64,000 nucleotides of DNA from Sphingosinicella sp. Lineage in GTDB: Bacteria > Pseudomonadota > Alphaproteobacteria > Sphingomonadales > Sphingomonadaceae. The DNA lies in NCBI RefSeq assembly GCF_013911755.1, contig NZ_JACESP010000022.1, forward strand, positions 1 through 64,000, in the 5' to 3' direction. Position numbers and translations under genes: made by a program. This document shows positions 33,960-42,928 of the stretch, piece after piece. The notes under the pieces were generated by a model. It had not been told where the DNA came from. It ran no database searches and saw nothing but the letters and a program-made list of their open reading frames with translations. How positions within the stretch are numbered: position 1 is the first letter of the stretch; every line of letters starts with the position of its first letter.

Positions 33960-34952
33960 TTACTTGGACAGGAGGGAACTCCGCTCGTCATCCGCGCTGC
34001 GTGCCGCGGTTTGCCGATATTCGCGCGGAGAGAGGCCGAAGGCGTCGCGGAAGGCGTGGCTGAAGTGCGAGGCGTCGGCGAAGCCGTGCCGCATGGCGAT
34101 CTGCGTGATGCTGAATCCCGCCATCGCGCGGCTGGCAAGATCGCTGCGCGCCGCCATCAGCCGTCGTTCGCGAATCCAGGTGCCGACGGTGACCCCGAAC
34201 TCCTCGAACAATCGGTGCAGATAGCGCGGGCTGAAGCGGAACGCCGCCGCGATCGTCGCCGCCGAAAGCGCCGGATCACCAAGATGCGCGAGGATATGTT
34301 CCTGCACACGGCCGAGCAGTGCGCGGCGGAAAGCGCTGCCGGCGATGCGGTCGGGTTCAGGGCGGAAGGCGGCCGCGAGCAGCTCGACCGTGGCACGCAG
34401 CACGGCGGCGCGGTCCTGCGGGTCCACGGTCTCGACCGTCCTGTGAATCTGCCGCAGGTGCGACAGCAGGATGGAACCGAGCCCCGCGCTGCCATCCACG
34501 GTGAGCCCGCACATATCCTCGATGCCGGGCACGATCATCGTCGCCGTGCGGTGCGGGATCAGGATCGACAGCTGATGCAGTTCGTCACTGTTTTCGAACA
34601 TCGCGGGCCGCGCGCTGTCCCAAACCGCGATGAGGTCACGTCGCACGATCGATTCGTTGCGACCCTGCTGCAACCGGCAGGTGCCCTCTTCGAAATAGAG
34701 CAGGCAGAAATAATCATCCTCACCGCGCTTCACGTCGTCCATGGTGCGGAAGCCCGCGATGGGATCGCAAACGACCTGCGTAAACACGAAGTCGTTGATC
34801 GCGCGACGGCGCACCTTGGCGCCGTACCGGTCCTTGTCCGCGCCCGCCAGACCCCAGTGAAAATGGGTGCGGTCCAGCACCTCCTGGAAGGCGGGCAACT
34901 GCCGCGGCGGCGGCAAGGACGCAGAACTCCACCGTTCTTCGCTCAGAAGCAT
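33960..34952 (-). CDS. AraC family transcriptional regulator
   Basis: This 330-residue protein has an N-terminal ligand-sensing domain and a C-terminal AraC/XylS double HTH (LSAATIAAAFRFSPRYLHRL and FSITQIAMRHGFADASHFSH, ending SPREYR). The ATG at 34952 has GGGGAGGG seven bases ahead and is preferred over a TTG at 34970. It lies between the SDR-E1 operon downstream and a divergent receptor-cupin pair. It probably activates one or both in response to the substrate. Confidence 0.9.
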   Translation of the reverse strand: MLLSEERWSSASLPPPRQLPAFQEVLDRTHFHWGLAGADKDRYGAKVRRRAINDFVFTQVVCDPIAGFRTMDDVKRGEDDYFCLLYFEEGTCRLQQGRNESIVRRDLIAVWDSARPAMFENSDELHQLSILIPHRTATMIVPGIEDMCGLTVDGSAGLGSILLSHLRQIHRTVETVDPQDRAAVLRATVELLAAAFRPEPDRIAGSAFRRALLGRVQEHILAHLGDPALSAATIAAAFRFSPRYLHRLFEEFGVTVGTWIRERRLMAARSDLASRAMAGFSITQIAMRHGFADASHFSHAFRDAFGLSPREYRQTAARSADDERSSLLSK

Positions 34953-35231
34953 ATGCCCAACCCTCCCCAACGTGGCAGGCTATGCCTGTTGGAAGACGGA
35001 TGCAATCGACATGGCACGCCGGTTCGCGCTCGCCCAAGAGTTGCGTCGCCTTCGCGCAAGTTGCTTGTCGGCTTTTCCCGGAACCCCGCCTTTCGGCGCG
35101 CCCGGGCGGTTCACAGCCAGCCAAATTTTGCGCCGCTCAGGCGCATGATCAAAGGCCCGCCCGCGGCCTAGAAGACGGTACGAACATGGCGCTCCCATGC
35201 AGGGCGCCCACATGACCTTGAGGGGGAGTTT

Positions 35232-37451
35232 ATGAAAAGCCGTTTCCATTCGTCGCTTCATGCCGCCGCTGCCGTATCCGCGCTCGCCATCAGCGCGCCT
35301 GCGCTGGGCCAGGAAGCGGACGCACCCGCAGCGAGCGGCGGCATCGACGAGATCGTCATCACCGCCCAGAAGCGCGCGCAGAACCTTCAGGAAGTGCCGA
35401 TTTCGGTGACGGCCTTCAACGACACAGCGATCCGCGAGGCGGGCTTCACCAACAGCCTTTCGATCGGCGATCAGGTGCCCAACCTTGAAATCAAGACGTT
35501 CGGCGGCGTGCCCAACATCTTCATCCGCGGCGTCGGCAACAACGATTTCAACGCCTCCTCGATCGGCCCGATCAGCATCTACCGTGACGACGTGGTGGTG
35601 GCTTCGACGGGCAGCCAGATCTTCTCGCTGTTCGACCTCGAACGCATCGAGGTGGTGCGCGGCCCGCAGGGCACGCTGTTCGGCAAGAATACCACAGGCG
35701 GCGCCATCCAGTTCTTCTCGAAACTGCCTGGCGATGAGTTCGAAGGCAATGCCCGCTTCGGCTATGGCCGCTTCGACCTGTTCGAGGCCGAAGCCGCCGC
35801 GAGCCTTCCCCTCGGCGAGGGCCTCTCACTGCGCGTCGCCGGCATGGTCCGCCGCCGCGACGGCGAGAAGACCAACCTCTACACTGGTGACGACGCGATC
35901 AACGTCGATGAAGCCGCCGCGCGCGCCATCCTGCGCTGGCGTCCGAGCGCCGACACCGATGTCCGCCTCTCGGTGGGTGGCGGCCGCGACCGCAGCGACT
36001 ATCTCGAAAACAAGCCCGTCGGCACGATCAATGGCGCCGACCTCTTCGGTTACACTGATCCCTATCCGGACGATGCCAATCTTCTGAATTTCAACGGGCC
36101 CTCGCGCAATTACAGCGACAATCTGTTCGTCAATCTCAACATCGCGCATAGCTTCGGGGATTTCACGTTCAAGTCGATCACCGGCTATGACAAGAGCGAC
36201 GTCGACAACCGGGTAGACGTCGACGGCGGCCCCTTCCGGATCGACGAGATCACCTTCCTGACCGATGCGGAACAGATCACGCAGGAATTCCAGCTCGCCT
36301 ACGACAGCGGTCCCTTCAACGCCATCGGCGGCCTCTATTATTTCCAAGAAGATCTGGACGCCGACAGCAACGCCGACCTCCTCGGCGAACTCAGTTTCGC
36401 CGACGGCGCACTCCCGCTGATCACGCGCGCTACGCGCAAGAACAAGGCCTATGCGATCTTCGGGCAGGCGACCTATGCGGTATCGCCTGCGCTAAGATTC
36501 ACGCTCGGCGGGCGGTACACGATCGACAAGGTCCGCGTTACGCACCAGGCCGACCTCGTGCCCGGCTTCTTCGACGCCGACATTCCGGACGGCGCGCCCG
36601 TGCCGCTGGTGCCGTTTGCGCGGCTGAAGGACACGTTCAAATCCTTCTCATGGCGCATCGGCGCGGACTACGACATCACCGACGACGTGCTAGCCTATGC
36701 GAGCATCGACAAGGGCTTCAAGGCGGGTGGCTTCAACATCGGCATCATCACCAGCGTCGCGGAGCGCACGCAGGTCGATCCCGAATATCTCACCTCCTAT
36801 GAAATCGGTCTCAAGAGCACGCTCTTCGATCGCCGCCTGCGGCTCAACATTTCGGCCTTCTACTACGATTACACCGACCTGCAGGTGCTTTCGGTAAACC
36901 GGCAAGCCGGGAGTACGGTGCCGACGCTCGGCCTCGACAACGCCGCCGACGCGGAGATCAAGGGCATCGAGCTCGAAGCCACCGCGCTTCCCACCGACTG
37001 GCTCGATCTCGGCCTCAACCTCGGCATCCTCGATGCGAAGTACAAGAACTACCTGTCAGGCGCGATCGACCCGGACACCGGCGACCCACGCGATTTCTCG
37101 GGCAATCGCCTGCCCGGTGCACCGAAATTCACGCTCTCGACCTTCGCGCAGGTGACGATCCCGGTCGGCGACTTCGAGACACGCTGGCGTGCCGAGTACA
37201 ATTACACAGGCAAGAAATACTACAACAACGCGCAAAGCGATCTCATCAGTTCGGGCGAGGGCTACGGCCTCCTCAACCTGCGCGCCACGCTCGCGGATCC
37301 TGCGAAGGGCTGGGAACTCGCGGCGTGGGCGAAGAACGTAACCGGCAAGGCCTATATCGTCGACGCCACCGACACGAGCGGCTTCGGCTTCGTGCCCCGC
37401 TATTACGGCGAGCGCGCCACATACGGCGTCGAGCTGTCCTTCCGCTTCTGA
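35232..37451 (+). CDS. TonB-dependent receptor
   Basis: This 739-residue outer-membrane receptor has a signal peptide (to about residue 29), GGIDEIVITAQKRAQNLQEVP in the plug, VEVVRGPQGTLFGKNTTGG at the plug end, and a barrel ending ERATYGVELSFRF. ATG with GGGGGAG upstream is a strong start. It is divergent from AraC and followed 20 bp later by a dioxygenase-like cupin gene. Together with the SDR-E1 operon this suggests an uptake-plus-degradation module for a ketone-type compound. The ligand itself is not visible. Confidence 0.92.
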   Translation: MKSRFHSSLHAAAAVSALAISAPALGQEADAPAASGGIDEIVITAQKRAQNLQEVPISVTAFNDTAIREAGFTNSLSIGDQVPNLEIKTFGGVPNIFIRGVGNNDFNASSIGPISIYRDDVVVASTGSQIFSLFDLERIEVVRGPQGTLFGKNTTGGAIQFFSKLPGDEFEGNARFGYGRFDLFEAEAAASLPLGEGLSLRVAGMVRRRDGEKTNLYTGDDAINVDEAAARAILRWRPSADTDVRLSVGGGRDRSDYLENKPVGTINGADLFGYTDPYPDDANLLNFNGPSRNYSDNLFVNLNIAHSFGDFTFKSITGYDKSDVDNRVDVDGGPFRIDEITFLTDAEQITQEFQLAYDSGPFNAIGGLYYFQEDLDADSNADLLGELSFADGALPLITRATRKNKAYAIFGQATYAVSPALRFTLGGRYTIDKVRVTHQADLVPGFFDADIPDGAPVPLVPFARLKDTFKSFSWRIGADYDITDDVLAYASIDKGFKAGGFNIGIITSVAERTQVDPEYLTSYEIGLKSTLFDRRLRLNISAFYYDYTDLQVLSVNRQAGSTVPTLGLDNAADAEIKGIELEATALPTDWLDLGLNLGILDAKYKNYLSGAIDPDTGDPRDFSGNRLPGAPKFTLSTFAQVTIPVGDFETRWRAEYNYTGKKYYNNAQSDLISSGEGYGLLNLRATLADPAKGWELAAWAKNVTGKAYIVDATDTSGFGFVPRYYGERATYGVELSFRF

Positions 37452-37471
37452 CCTCCGGCAAAGGGAACCCC

Positions 37472-37867
37472 ATGATCGACGAACGCCTGACCACGCCCGC
37501 GGAGATGAAGTGGGCGCCCATGACCGACGGAATCGAGGTCTGCCTCCTCTATTCGAGCGCGGAAACCGGACGCTGGACGGTACTGTTCCGCGCCCGGCCG
37601 GGTAGCTTCTTCGGGCCACACCGGCACCTCGGCGCCGGAGAATATTATGTCATCAAGGGCCGCATGTGCTACCGGATGGGCGAGGCTGCGGCGGGCACGT
37701 ACGGCTACGAACCACTCGACGTGGTGCACGATTACACGAACTTTCCAGAGTACACGGAACTGCTGTTCACCAACTTTGGGCCAATTGCCTTTCTGGACGA
37801 CAAGGGCAATGTGGCGTCGATCCTTGATCACAAACTGCTCGAGGACATGACCGCGACGGCCGTTTGA
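37472..37867 (+). CDS. Cupin, 2,4'-dihydroxyacetophenone dioxygenase-like
   Basis: This 131-residue single-domain cupin has metal-binding positions in GPHRHLGAGEYYVIKGRM (two His and a Glu) and a third His in PLDVVHDYTN. The tail IAFLDDKGNVASILD resembles the 2,4'-dihydroxyacetophenone dioxygenase / acetylacetone-cleaving group. Such enzymes cleave alpha-hydroxyketones or beta-diketones with oxygen. Other small cupins are isomerases or sensors, so the reaction is an inference. It follows the receptor gene closely and is probably co-transcribed with it. Confidence 0.65.
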   Translation: MIDERLTTPAEMKWAPMTDGIEVCLLYSSAETGRWTVLFRARPGSFFGPHRHLGAGEYYVIKGRMCYRMGEAAAGTYGYEPLDVVHDYTNFPEYTELLFTNFGPIAFLDDKGNVASILDHKLLEDMTATAV

Positions 37868-38068
37868 GATCCTGAGCCGAACAGCGAACCCTACGCCCAT
37901 AGTGTCGCCGAACCGCTGGATTGGGATACGCCGCCGCCGTCAGGCCGGACGGGGCAGGTTCGCGGGCAGGCTGCTCAACACGTGGCACAAAGCGTTTTCG
38001 AGCTCACCTCACGGATCCAGCAGACAATCAAAGCGGACGAGCCGTCAGGCGGACGCTTGGAGACCGCA

Positions 38069-39370
38069 TTAACCGGCCCGGTTTACCAGCGGAAACGCGA
38101 TGTTTCTCAGCAGCCAGTTGGTGGCGCCGCTCGCGGGTAGCGATTTTGGCTGCTGAAGCGGCAGATTCAGTGCATCCCTGTCCACACCGAGCGCAAGCTT
38201 CGCGAGCTCGCGTGCGGCGGAGATGCCGATCGTATGGCCAAGGCCGTTGCAGCCCGTTACCGCGAAGGCGTTGTCGTCCAGGTGGAGCAGTCTTGGCGTA
38301 CCATCCGGTGTAATCATGAACTTGCCGGCCCACATCCGCTTGAATTCCGGGATCGAAAACCCGGGGAACGCTTTTGCGATTCGGGGGACGCATATCTTCA
38401 AGGCCTTGCGCATCTCAAGGTCGCCGGGGCCGATCAGGAAGCTGACGACGAGGCATCCTTCCGCGTCGATCGTTGGGCTGAACACCGCCTTGTCGTCGAG
38501 GTCCGTGACCGGAAACGCGTTTGGCAGGATCGACGCGCCTTTGTCGGGCAGGGGGTCCGTGGCGAGGACACCGCAGTGCACGGTGTAGGCCGTCTTACGG
38601 AGCGCGGGAAACAGCGCATCGGCGTAGCCGCCGGCGGCGACAAGAAGCGTTCCGCTCCTGACTGCGCCTTGCGCAGTTTCAATGCGCCAGGCGGGCCCAT
38701 CTTTCCGGGCGCTGAGCGCGCGCGAACCGCCGAACAGGCGCACGCCTTTGCGCACCGTCGTTGCGGCGAGGCCGCGCGAGAGTGCGAGCGGATTGACGAA
38801 GCCGCCTTCGGGCAACCAGATACCGCCCGCATAGGCAGTCGAGTTCACATGTCGCGCTAGCCCGGTGCGGTCGATCGCCTCGCACACGCCGCCGAATTCG
38901 CTCCACTCGGCGAAAGTCTCGTGATGCTTTGCCAGCGAGGCTTCGGTTCGGGCCAGAAAGAGATAGCCCCTGCGTGCCTCGCACACGATGCCGTGCCGAT
39001 CGATCAGGTCAAACAGCCACCGGCCCGAACCTGCGATCATCCGGTTCATACGCCCGCCCATGTCGTCACCGTAGGCGGAGACGATCTGGCGCGGTGTTTT
39101 CTTCGCGCCCCAGAACAGTGGCGCGATATGGCCCGCATTGCGCCCGGACGCGGCCCAACCCGGCTGCTCTGCATCGAGAAGCACGACGCTGCGCCCCGCA
39201 CCGGCAAGTTCCAGCGCCATTACAAGCCCGGAATAGCCCGCGCCGATGATCGCGACGTCTGCCTCGGTCGTGCCTTCAAGCACAGGGCAGGGGTGCGCTT
39301 CGGGTGCCGTACGACTCCAGTGGCATGTGGAGATGGGTTCGTGGCCGAGAGGGGGGTGAGTGCCGCTCAC
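38069..39370 (-). CDS. FAD-dependent amine/amino-acid oxidoreductase (DAO family)
   Basis: This 433-residue flavoprotein has the dinucleotide-binding motif VAIIGAGYSGLVMALELA, ASGRNAGHIAP and a C-terminal TGCNGLGHTIGIS, typical of the DAO/PuuB group that oxidises secondary or primary amines to imines. Its ATG overlaps the stop of the RidA-SRPBCC gene by 4 bp. It is the last gene of the five-gene operon led by the Rieske oxygenase. It could supply the imine or enamine that a Rid protein would handle. Confidence 0.85.
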   Translation of the reverse strand: MSGTHPPLGHEPISTCHWSRTAPEAHPCPVLEGTTEADVAIIGAGYSGLVMALELAGAGRSVVLLDAEQPGWAASGRNAGHIAPLFWGAKKTPRQIVSAYGDDMGGRMNRMIAGSGRWLFDLIDRHGIVCEARRGYLFLARTEASLAKHHETFAEWSEFGGVCEAIDRTGLARHVNSTAYAGGIWLPEGGFVNPLALSRGLAATTVRKGVRLFGGSRALSARKDGPAWRIETAQGAVRSGTLLVAAGGYADALFPALRKTAYTVHCGVLATDPLPDKGASILPNAFPVTDLDDKAVFSPTIDAEGCLVVSFLIGPGDLEMRKALKICVPRIAKAFPGFSIPEFKRMWAGKFMITPDGTPRLLHLDDNAFAVTGCNGLGHTIGISAARELAKLALGVDRDALNLPLQQPKSLPASGATNWLLRNIAFPLVNRAG

Positions 39371-40227
39371 GGCTTAAAATGCTCGGTGAGCACCATGCAG
39401 ATATAGTCGATGTTCCCTTGAAGTATCGCCTGTGTCTGGTCTTCAAGACCGCTCACCGCCTGCGCCTGCGTGTTCCAGGAAAGGATGCAAGCATCCGGTC
39501 CCGCCGGCGTAACGCGCGCCATCGCAAGGTAGTTCGTGAAATTCAATGGCCCTGAATCGATGACGCGGTAGACGTAATAGCGATCCGTCTCGCTATACTC
39601 TTCGATCCGCTCGTGGAGCAGGCCGCCGCCGGGCAGATGCAGCAGGCGAAGCGCACCGACGCCGTCGCCGATCACTTCGATCCGCTCGACGAGTCCCTTG
39701 CCGATGGTCTCGTCGCCGATATTCCCGACAAGCGCCCATACCGCGTCCGCAGGGGCGGGGAGGCGGACGGCTTTCTGGCAGTGAAGCGGCCGTACGAAAC
39801 CGTCCGCGAGTGAATCCGGCATGCTCCCCCCCCTTGGCGACAGACTCGCCGTGATCTCGATCTCGATCATGCATTCGGGAAACGCCAGCCTGCGCACCTC
39901 GACAGCGGTCGTGGCGGGAAGGTCGAGCCCCGCGTAGTGCGATATTCGCGCCCCATTCGCCGCTATGAACGCATCCATGTCGGTCACGTAGATGTTTTCC
40001 TTCACCACGTTCGCCATCGTCGCGCCGAAGGCATCCAGTGTCCGTCCGATCGCCGCATAGACACTGGCGATCTGCGCTGCCATGTCGCCCGGAAACTCCG
40101 GCCGGAACGCATCGTCGACGCTGAGCGAGCCGGAGATGTGGAGCGTGCTGCCGCTCCGCACCGCCTGCGCGTACCCGAACGCCTTTTCGCCATCCGGGCG
40201 AAGGTGAAACGTCTGCCTGTCGATCAT
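39367..40227 (-). CDS. RidA/YjgF domain fused to SRPBCC domain
   Basis: This single 286-residue frame joins an N-terminal YjgF/RidA domain (residues 1 to about 128, ending MIEIEITASL) to a C-terminal SRPBCC ligand-binding domain (about 136-286). The joint, SPRGGSM, is encoded through a G8 run directly ahead of an in-frame ATG, which looks like a ribosome-binding site plus start. The Rid arginine normally in PARS reads PATT, so imine hydrolysis may be lost. The ATG at 40227 opens the RidA fold. The SRPBCC half resembles the protein at 44668-45114. Confidence 0.82.
   Translation of the reverse strand: MIDRQTFHLRPDGEKAFGYAQAVRSGSTLHISGSLSVDDAFRPEFPGDMAAQIASVYAAIGRTLDAFGATMANVVKENIYVTDMDAFIAANGARISHYAGLDLPATTAVEVRRLAFPECMIEIEITASLSPRGGSMPDSLADGFVRPLHCQKAVRLPAPADAVWALVGNIGDETIGKGLVERIEVIGDGVGALRLLHLPGGGLLHERIEEYSETDRYYVYRVIDSGPLNFTNYLAMARVTPAGPDACILSWNTQAQAVSGLEDQTQAILQGNIDYICMVLTEHFKP
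39826..39833 (-). repeat. G8/C8 tract at the RidA-SRPBCC joint
   Basis: Eight consecutive G residues on the coding strand lie four bases ahead of an internal ATG. They sit exactly at the domain boundary. The tract may serve as an internal Shine-Dalgarno, a slippage site or a sequencing-error site. Confidence 0.6.
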
Positions 40228-40238
40228 GCCGGTGCCTT

Positions 40239-42431
40239 TCAGAATTTCACACGCGCCTCGACGCCGAATGTCCGGCCCGGATCGGGCTGGATCGCATCGC
40301 TGGCGAGCGGCACCAACGCCGCGCCGAAAATGTAGCGTGAAAAGGCCGAGGTCGCATAATGCTCCTTGAACAGGTTCTTCCCGAAGACACTGATCGCCCA
40401 CTGCCCGCCTTCAAGGCCGATCTGGGCATCGACCGTCGAATAGGCCTTCTGGAACAGATACACGTTCGGCGCCGCCGGGAGCTGGAAGTCCTGGAAGGAC
40501 TGTCGGCCCTGTGCATTGAAATCGATGCGCGCTTTCGCGGTCAACCTGTCCGAAAGATCGTATGCATACTGCGCGCCCAGGTTCAGCGTATATTTCGGAG
40601 CGTTAGGAAGCTGCTGCCCGACATAGGCATCCGTCGTGCCGTCGAAATCTCTGATCTCGGTATCGATGTAGCCAAACGCGGCGTTGAGATCGACGCCCTT
40701 CGCCGGACGCGCGGCAAGTTCGAACTCGAAGCCCTTAATCGCCGCCTTGCGCGCATTGAGCGAGCCTTGCGTGAAGGTGACGGCGTCGAGCTGGAAGATC
40801 TGCGGGTTGAGATGCTCGGTATAGAAGGCCGCGACGTTGAAGATCACGCGTCGGTCAAGCCAAGAGGTTTTCGCTCCCATCTCGTAATTGCGCGAGGTCT
40901 CTTTGCCGATTACGCGCGGGAAGGCTGACCCCGCCGCGATTGGATTGAAGCTGCCGCTTTTGAAGCCCTGGGAATAGGTGGCGTAAAGCGTCAGGTCGTC
41001 CGAAGGCTTGTAGGCGAGCGACAGCTTGGGTTGCAGCTTCGAGAAGGTCGCCTTGTCGATCTCGGACGCGAGGCGGTCGTCCTGTTTCGCCTTGTTGGTG
41101 TCGTAGCGCAGCGCCGCAGTCAGCTCGAGCGTTTCGAGAATGTCGTAGTTGACCTGCCCGAACACGGCATATTGATCGAAGGTGAGACGCGTGTTCGCAA
41201 GCGTCGCATCGATCACGACCCCCGAGGATTCAAATCCATCAGGCGTAATGCATGTGCCCGCGAACAGGCAGAGATCGAGCGATGCCAGCGTCGTCACGTC
41301 GCGCTTTGAATGCTGGTAATAGCCGCCGATGATGTAGCGGAGCCGCTGGCTGCTCGGGGAGGTGAGGCGAAGTTCCTGGCTCCAGCTTTCCGTCACGCGG
41401 AGCTGTCGGGCGAGCGGCACCAGCGGAAACGGCGAGATGTCGAGATCTTCGGAGAAATCGACGTCGATCTTGTCCCACGCTGTGATCGAGGTGAACGTGC
41501 CGATCGACGTATCGTAATTCAGCGACATCGAAAGATCGGTCACGGTGCGATCGGTCGAGGACGGGCCGTCGAGATTGGGCTGCCTTGCTGCCATATCCTC
41601 GGTGATCTCGCCGCCCGTCGTGCCGAGCACGTCGGCAAGGCTGAACCACAGCGCCCCGCCTTTCTCGTCCATGTGCGCAGCGCGCAGATCGATGCTGAAG
41701 TCATCGGTGGGCTGGATGAGGATGCGCCCGGAAACGCGGGTCTGGCGGTTGCGGTCGAGCGTGCGTCCATCGAACGCGTTCTTGATCGTGCCGTCGCTGT
41801 CGCGATGCGAAACAGTGACGCGTGCAAGCACGACGTCGGGCACGATCGGGCCGCTGATGGCGCCGAACACGCGCCATGCGTCGCCCGTTCCATAGCTCAG
41901 CTTCGCCTCGCCCTCGAACGTGTTCGTCGGGCTTTTCGTGGTGATGTTGATCGCGCCCGCGATCGCGCCCTTGCCGTAGAGCGCGCCTTGCGGGCCTTTC
42001 AGCACCTCCAGACGTTCGACATCGCTGAGGTCCATCGTGAAGGCGTCGGCGTCCGGCAGGATCACTCCATCCACCGAAAACGCAACGGCGGCTGCCTGAT
42101 TGCGGTTGGAGCCAAGGCCACGGATCGAGATGTTGTTCGTTGCCGTGTCCTGATCGTTTGTGATGTGGACGTTCGGTGTCACGGCAAGGAAGTCGTCGAT
42201 CCGTTCAAGGCGGCGTTCTTCGATCACGCTTGCGGAAAAGGCCGTGACCGTATCGGGAACCTGCTGCAGGTTCTCTTCACGCTTGCGTGCCGTTACGATG
42301 ATTTCTTCAAAGCCGCCGCTACTCGCGCCCGTCCGTGCTTGCTCCTGTGCTGCGGCCGTTCCGCAAAGCGCCGAAATTGCCGTTGACATCGTCAGCACGA
42401 AACGGCCCGTGCTCTTCACCTTGCTCCTCAT
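40239..42431 (-). CDS. TonB-dependent receptor
   Basis: This 730-residue outer-membrane receptor has a signal peptide (ending GTAAAQ), EEIIVTARKREENLQQVPDT, LEVLKGPQGALYGKGAIAG and a barrel ending GVEARVKF. The ATG at 42431 with GGAGGG upstream is preferred to one at 42449. It is the third gene of the Rieske operon, 38 bp after SnoaL and 11 bp before RidA-SRPBCC. The imported compound is presumably the substrate of the Rieske oxygenase and FAD oxidase. Confidence 0.92.
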   Translation of the reverse strand: MRSKVKSTGRFVLTMSTAISALCGTAAAQEQARTGASSGGFEEIIVTARKREENLQQVPDTVTAFSASVIEERRLERIDDFLAVTPNVHITNDQDTATNNISIRGLGSNRNQAAAVAFSVDGVILPDADAFTMDLSDVERLEVLKGPQGALYGKGAIAGAINITTKSPTNTFEGEAKLSYGTGDAWRVFGAISGPIVPDVVLARVTVSHRDSDGTIKNAFDGRTLDRNRQTRVSGRILIQPTDDFSIDLRAAHMDEKGGALWFSLADVLGTTGGEITEDMAARQPNLDGPSSTDRTVTDLSMSLNYDTSIGTFTSITAWDKIDVDFSEDLDISPFPLVPLARQLRVTESWSQELRLTSPSSQRLRYIIGGYYQHSKRDVTTLASLDLCLFAGTCITPDGFESSGVVIDATLANTRLTFDQYAVFGQVNYDILETLELTAALRYDTNKAKQDDRLASEIDKATFSKLQPKLSLAYKPSDDLTLYATYSQGFKSGSFNPIAAGSAFPRVIGKETSRNYEMGAKTSWLDRRVIFNVAAFYTEHLNPQIFQLDAVTFTQGSLNARKAAIKGFEFELAARPAKGVDLNAAFGYIDTEIRDFDGTTDAYVGQQLPNAPKYTLNLGAQYAYDLSDRLTAKARIDFNAQGRQSFQDFQLPAAPNVYLFQKAYSTVDAQIGLEGGQWAISVFGKNLFKEHYATSAFSRYIFGAALVPLASDAIQPDPGRTFGVEARVKF

Positions 42432-42469
42432 GTTTCCCTCCGCTCCCATTTTTTGATTTGGCGGCCTGT

Positions 42470-42907
42470 TCAGATCAGGCTCGCCGGTATGGTTTTCCCG
42501 TCACTTTCATTGTCCCAGATCGCCGACAGGATGACCCAGCGGCCCTCGTGACGAACGATGTGTGCGAAGGTGACGCCCCTGCGCCTCTCGCCGTTCATCT
42601 CGGCGATGAAGCTGCTGCGCACGCCCGCGACATTGCCGAAGGTCTCGACGTGGCGTGCGATTTCCACTTCGCTGAAATCCGTGAGCGCGCCTGTCGCCCG
42701 CTGCTCGTTCATGGCGGCGACGAACATCTCCACCGGGATCGGGGTTGCAGCGCCGGAACTCAGCGCGGCAAGTGTTGCATCAGGATGGCAACACGCCCGG
42801 AAGATGTCCCAGTCGGGCGCCTTATCGGCATCCCACCCCACGGCCGCATAAAGGCGCGGGCAGAGTGCCAGAATGTCGTCGAGATCAGTGTCGGCGATGC
42901 CAGGCAT
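42470..42907 (-). CDS. SnoaL/NTF2-like protein
   Basis: This 145-residue protein has the pattern of the NTF2-like cone fold. It opens with a helix (DLDDILALCPRLYAAVGWD) and has WDIFRACCHPDATL and a C-terminal strand pair GVTFAHIVRHEGRWVILSAIWD. Family members are small-subunit hydroxylase partners, isomerases or cyclases. It sits immediately after the Rieske oxygenase, so a beta-subunit-like or isomerase role in the same pathway is possible. Confidence 0.65.
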   Translation of the reverse strand: MPGIADTDLDDILALCPRLYAAVGWDADKAPDWDIFRACCHPDATLAALSSGAATPIPVEMFVAAMNEQRATGALTDFSEVEIARHVETFGNVAGVRSSFIAEMNGERRRGVTFAHIVRHEGRWVILSAIWDNESDGKTIPASLI

Positions 42908-42928
42908 GAGCGTTTCCCCCCAAGGTCG

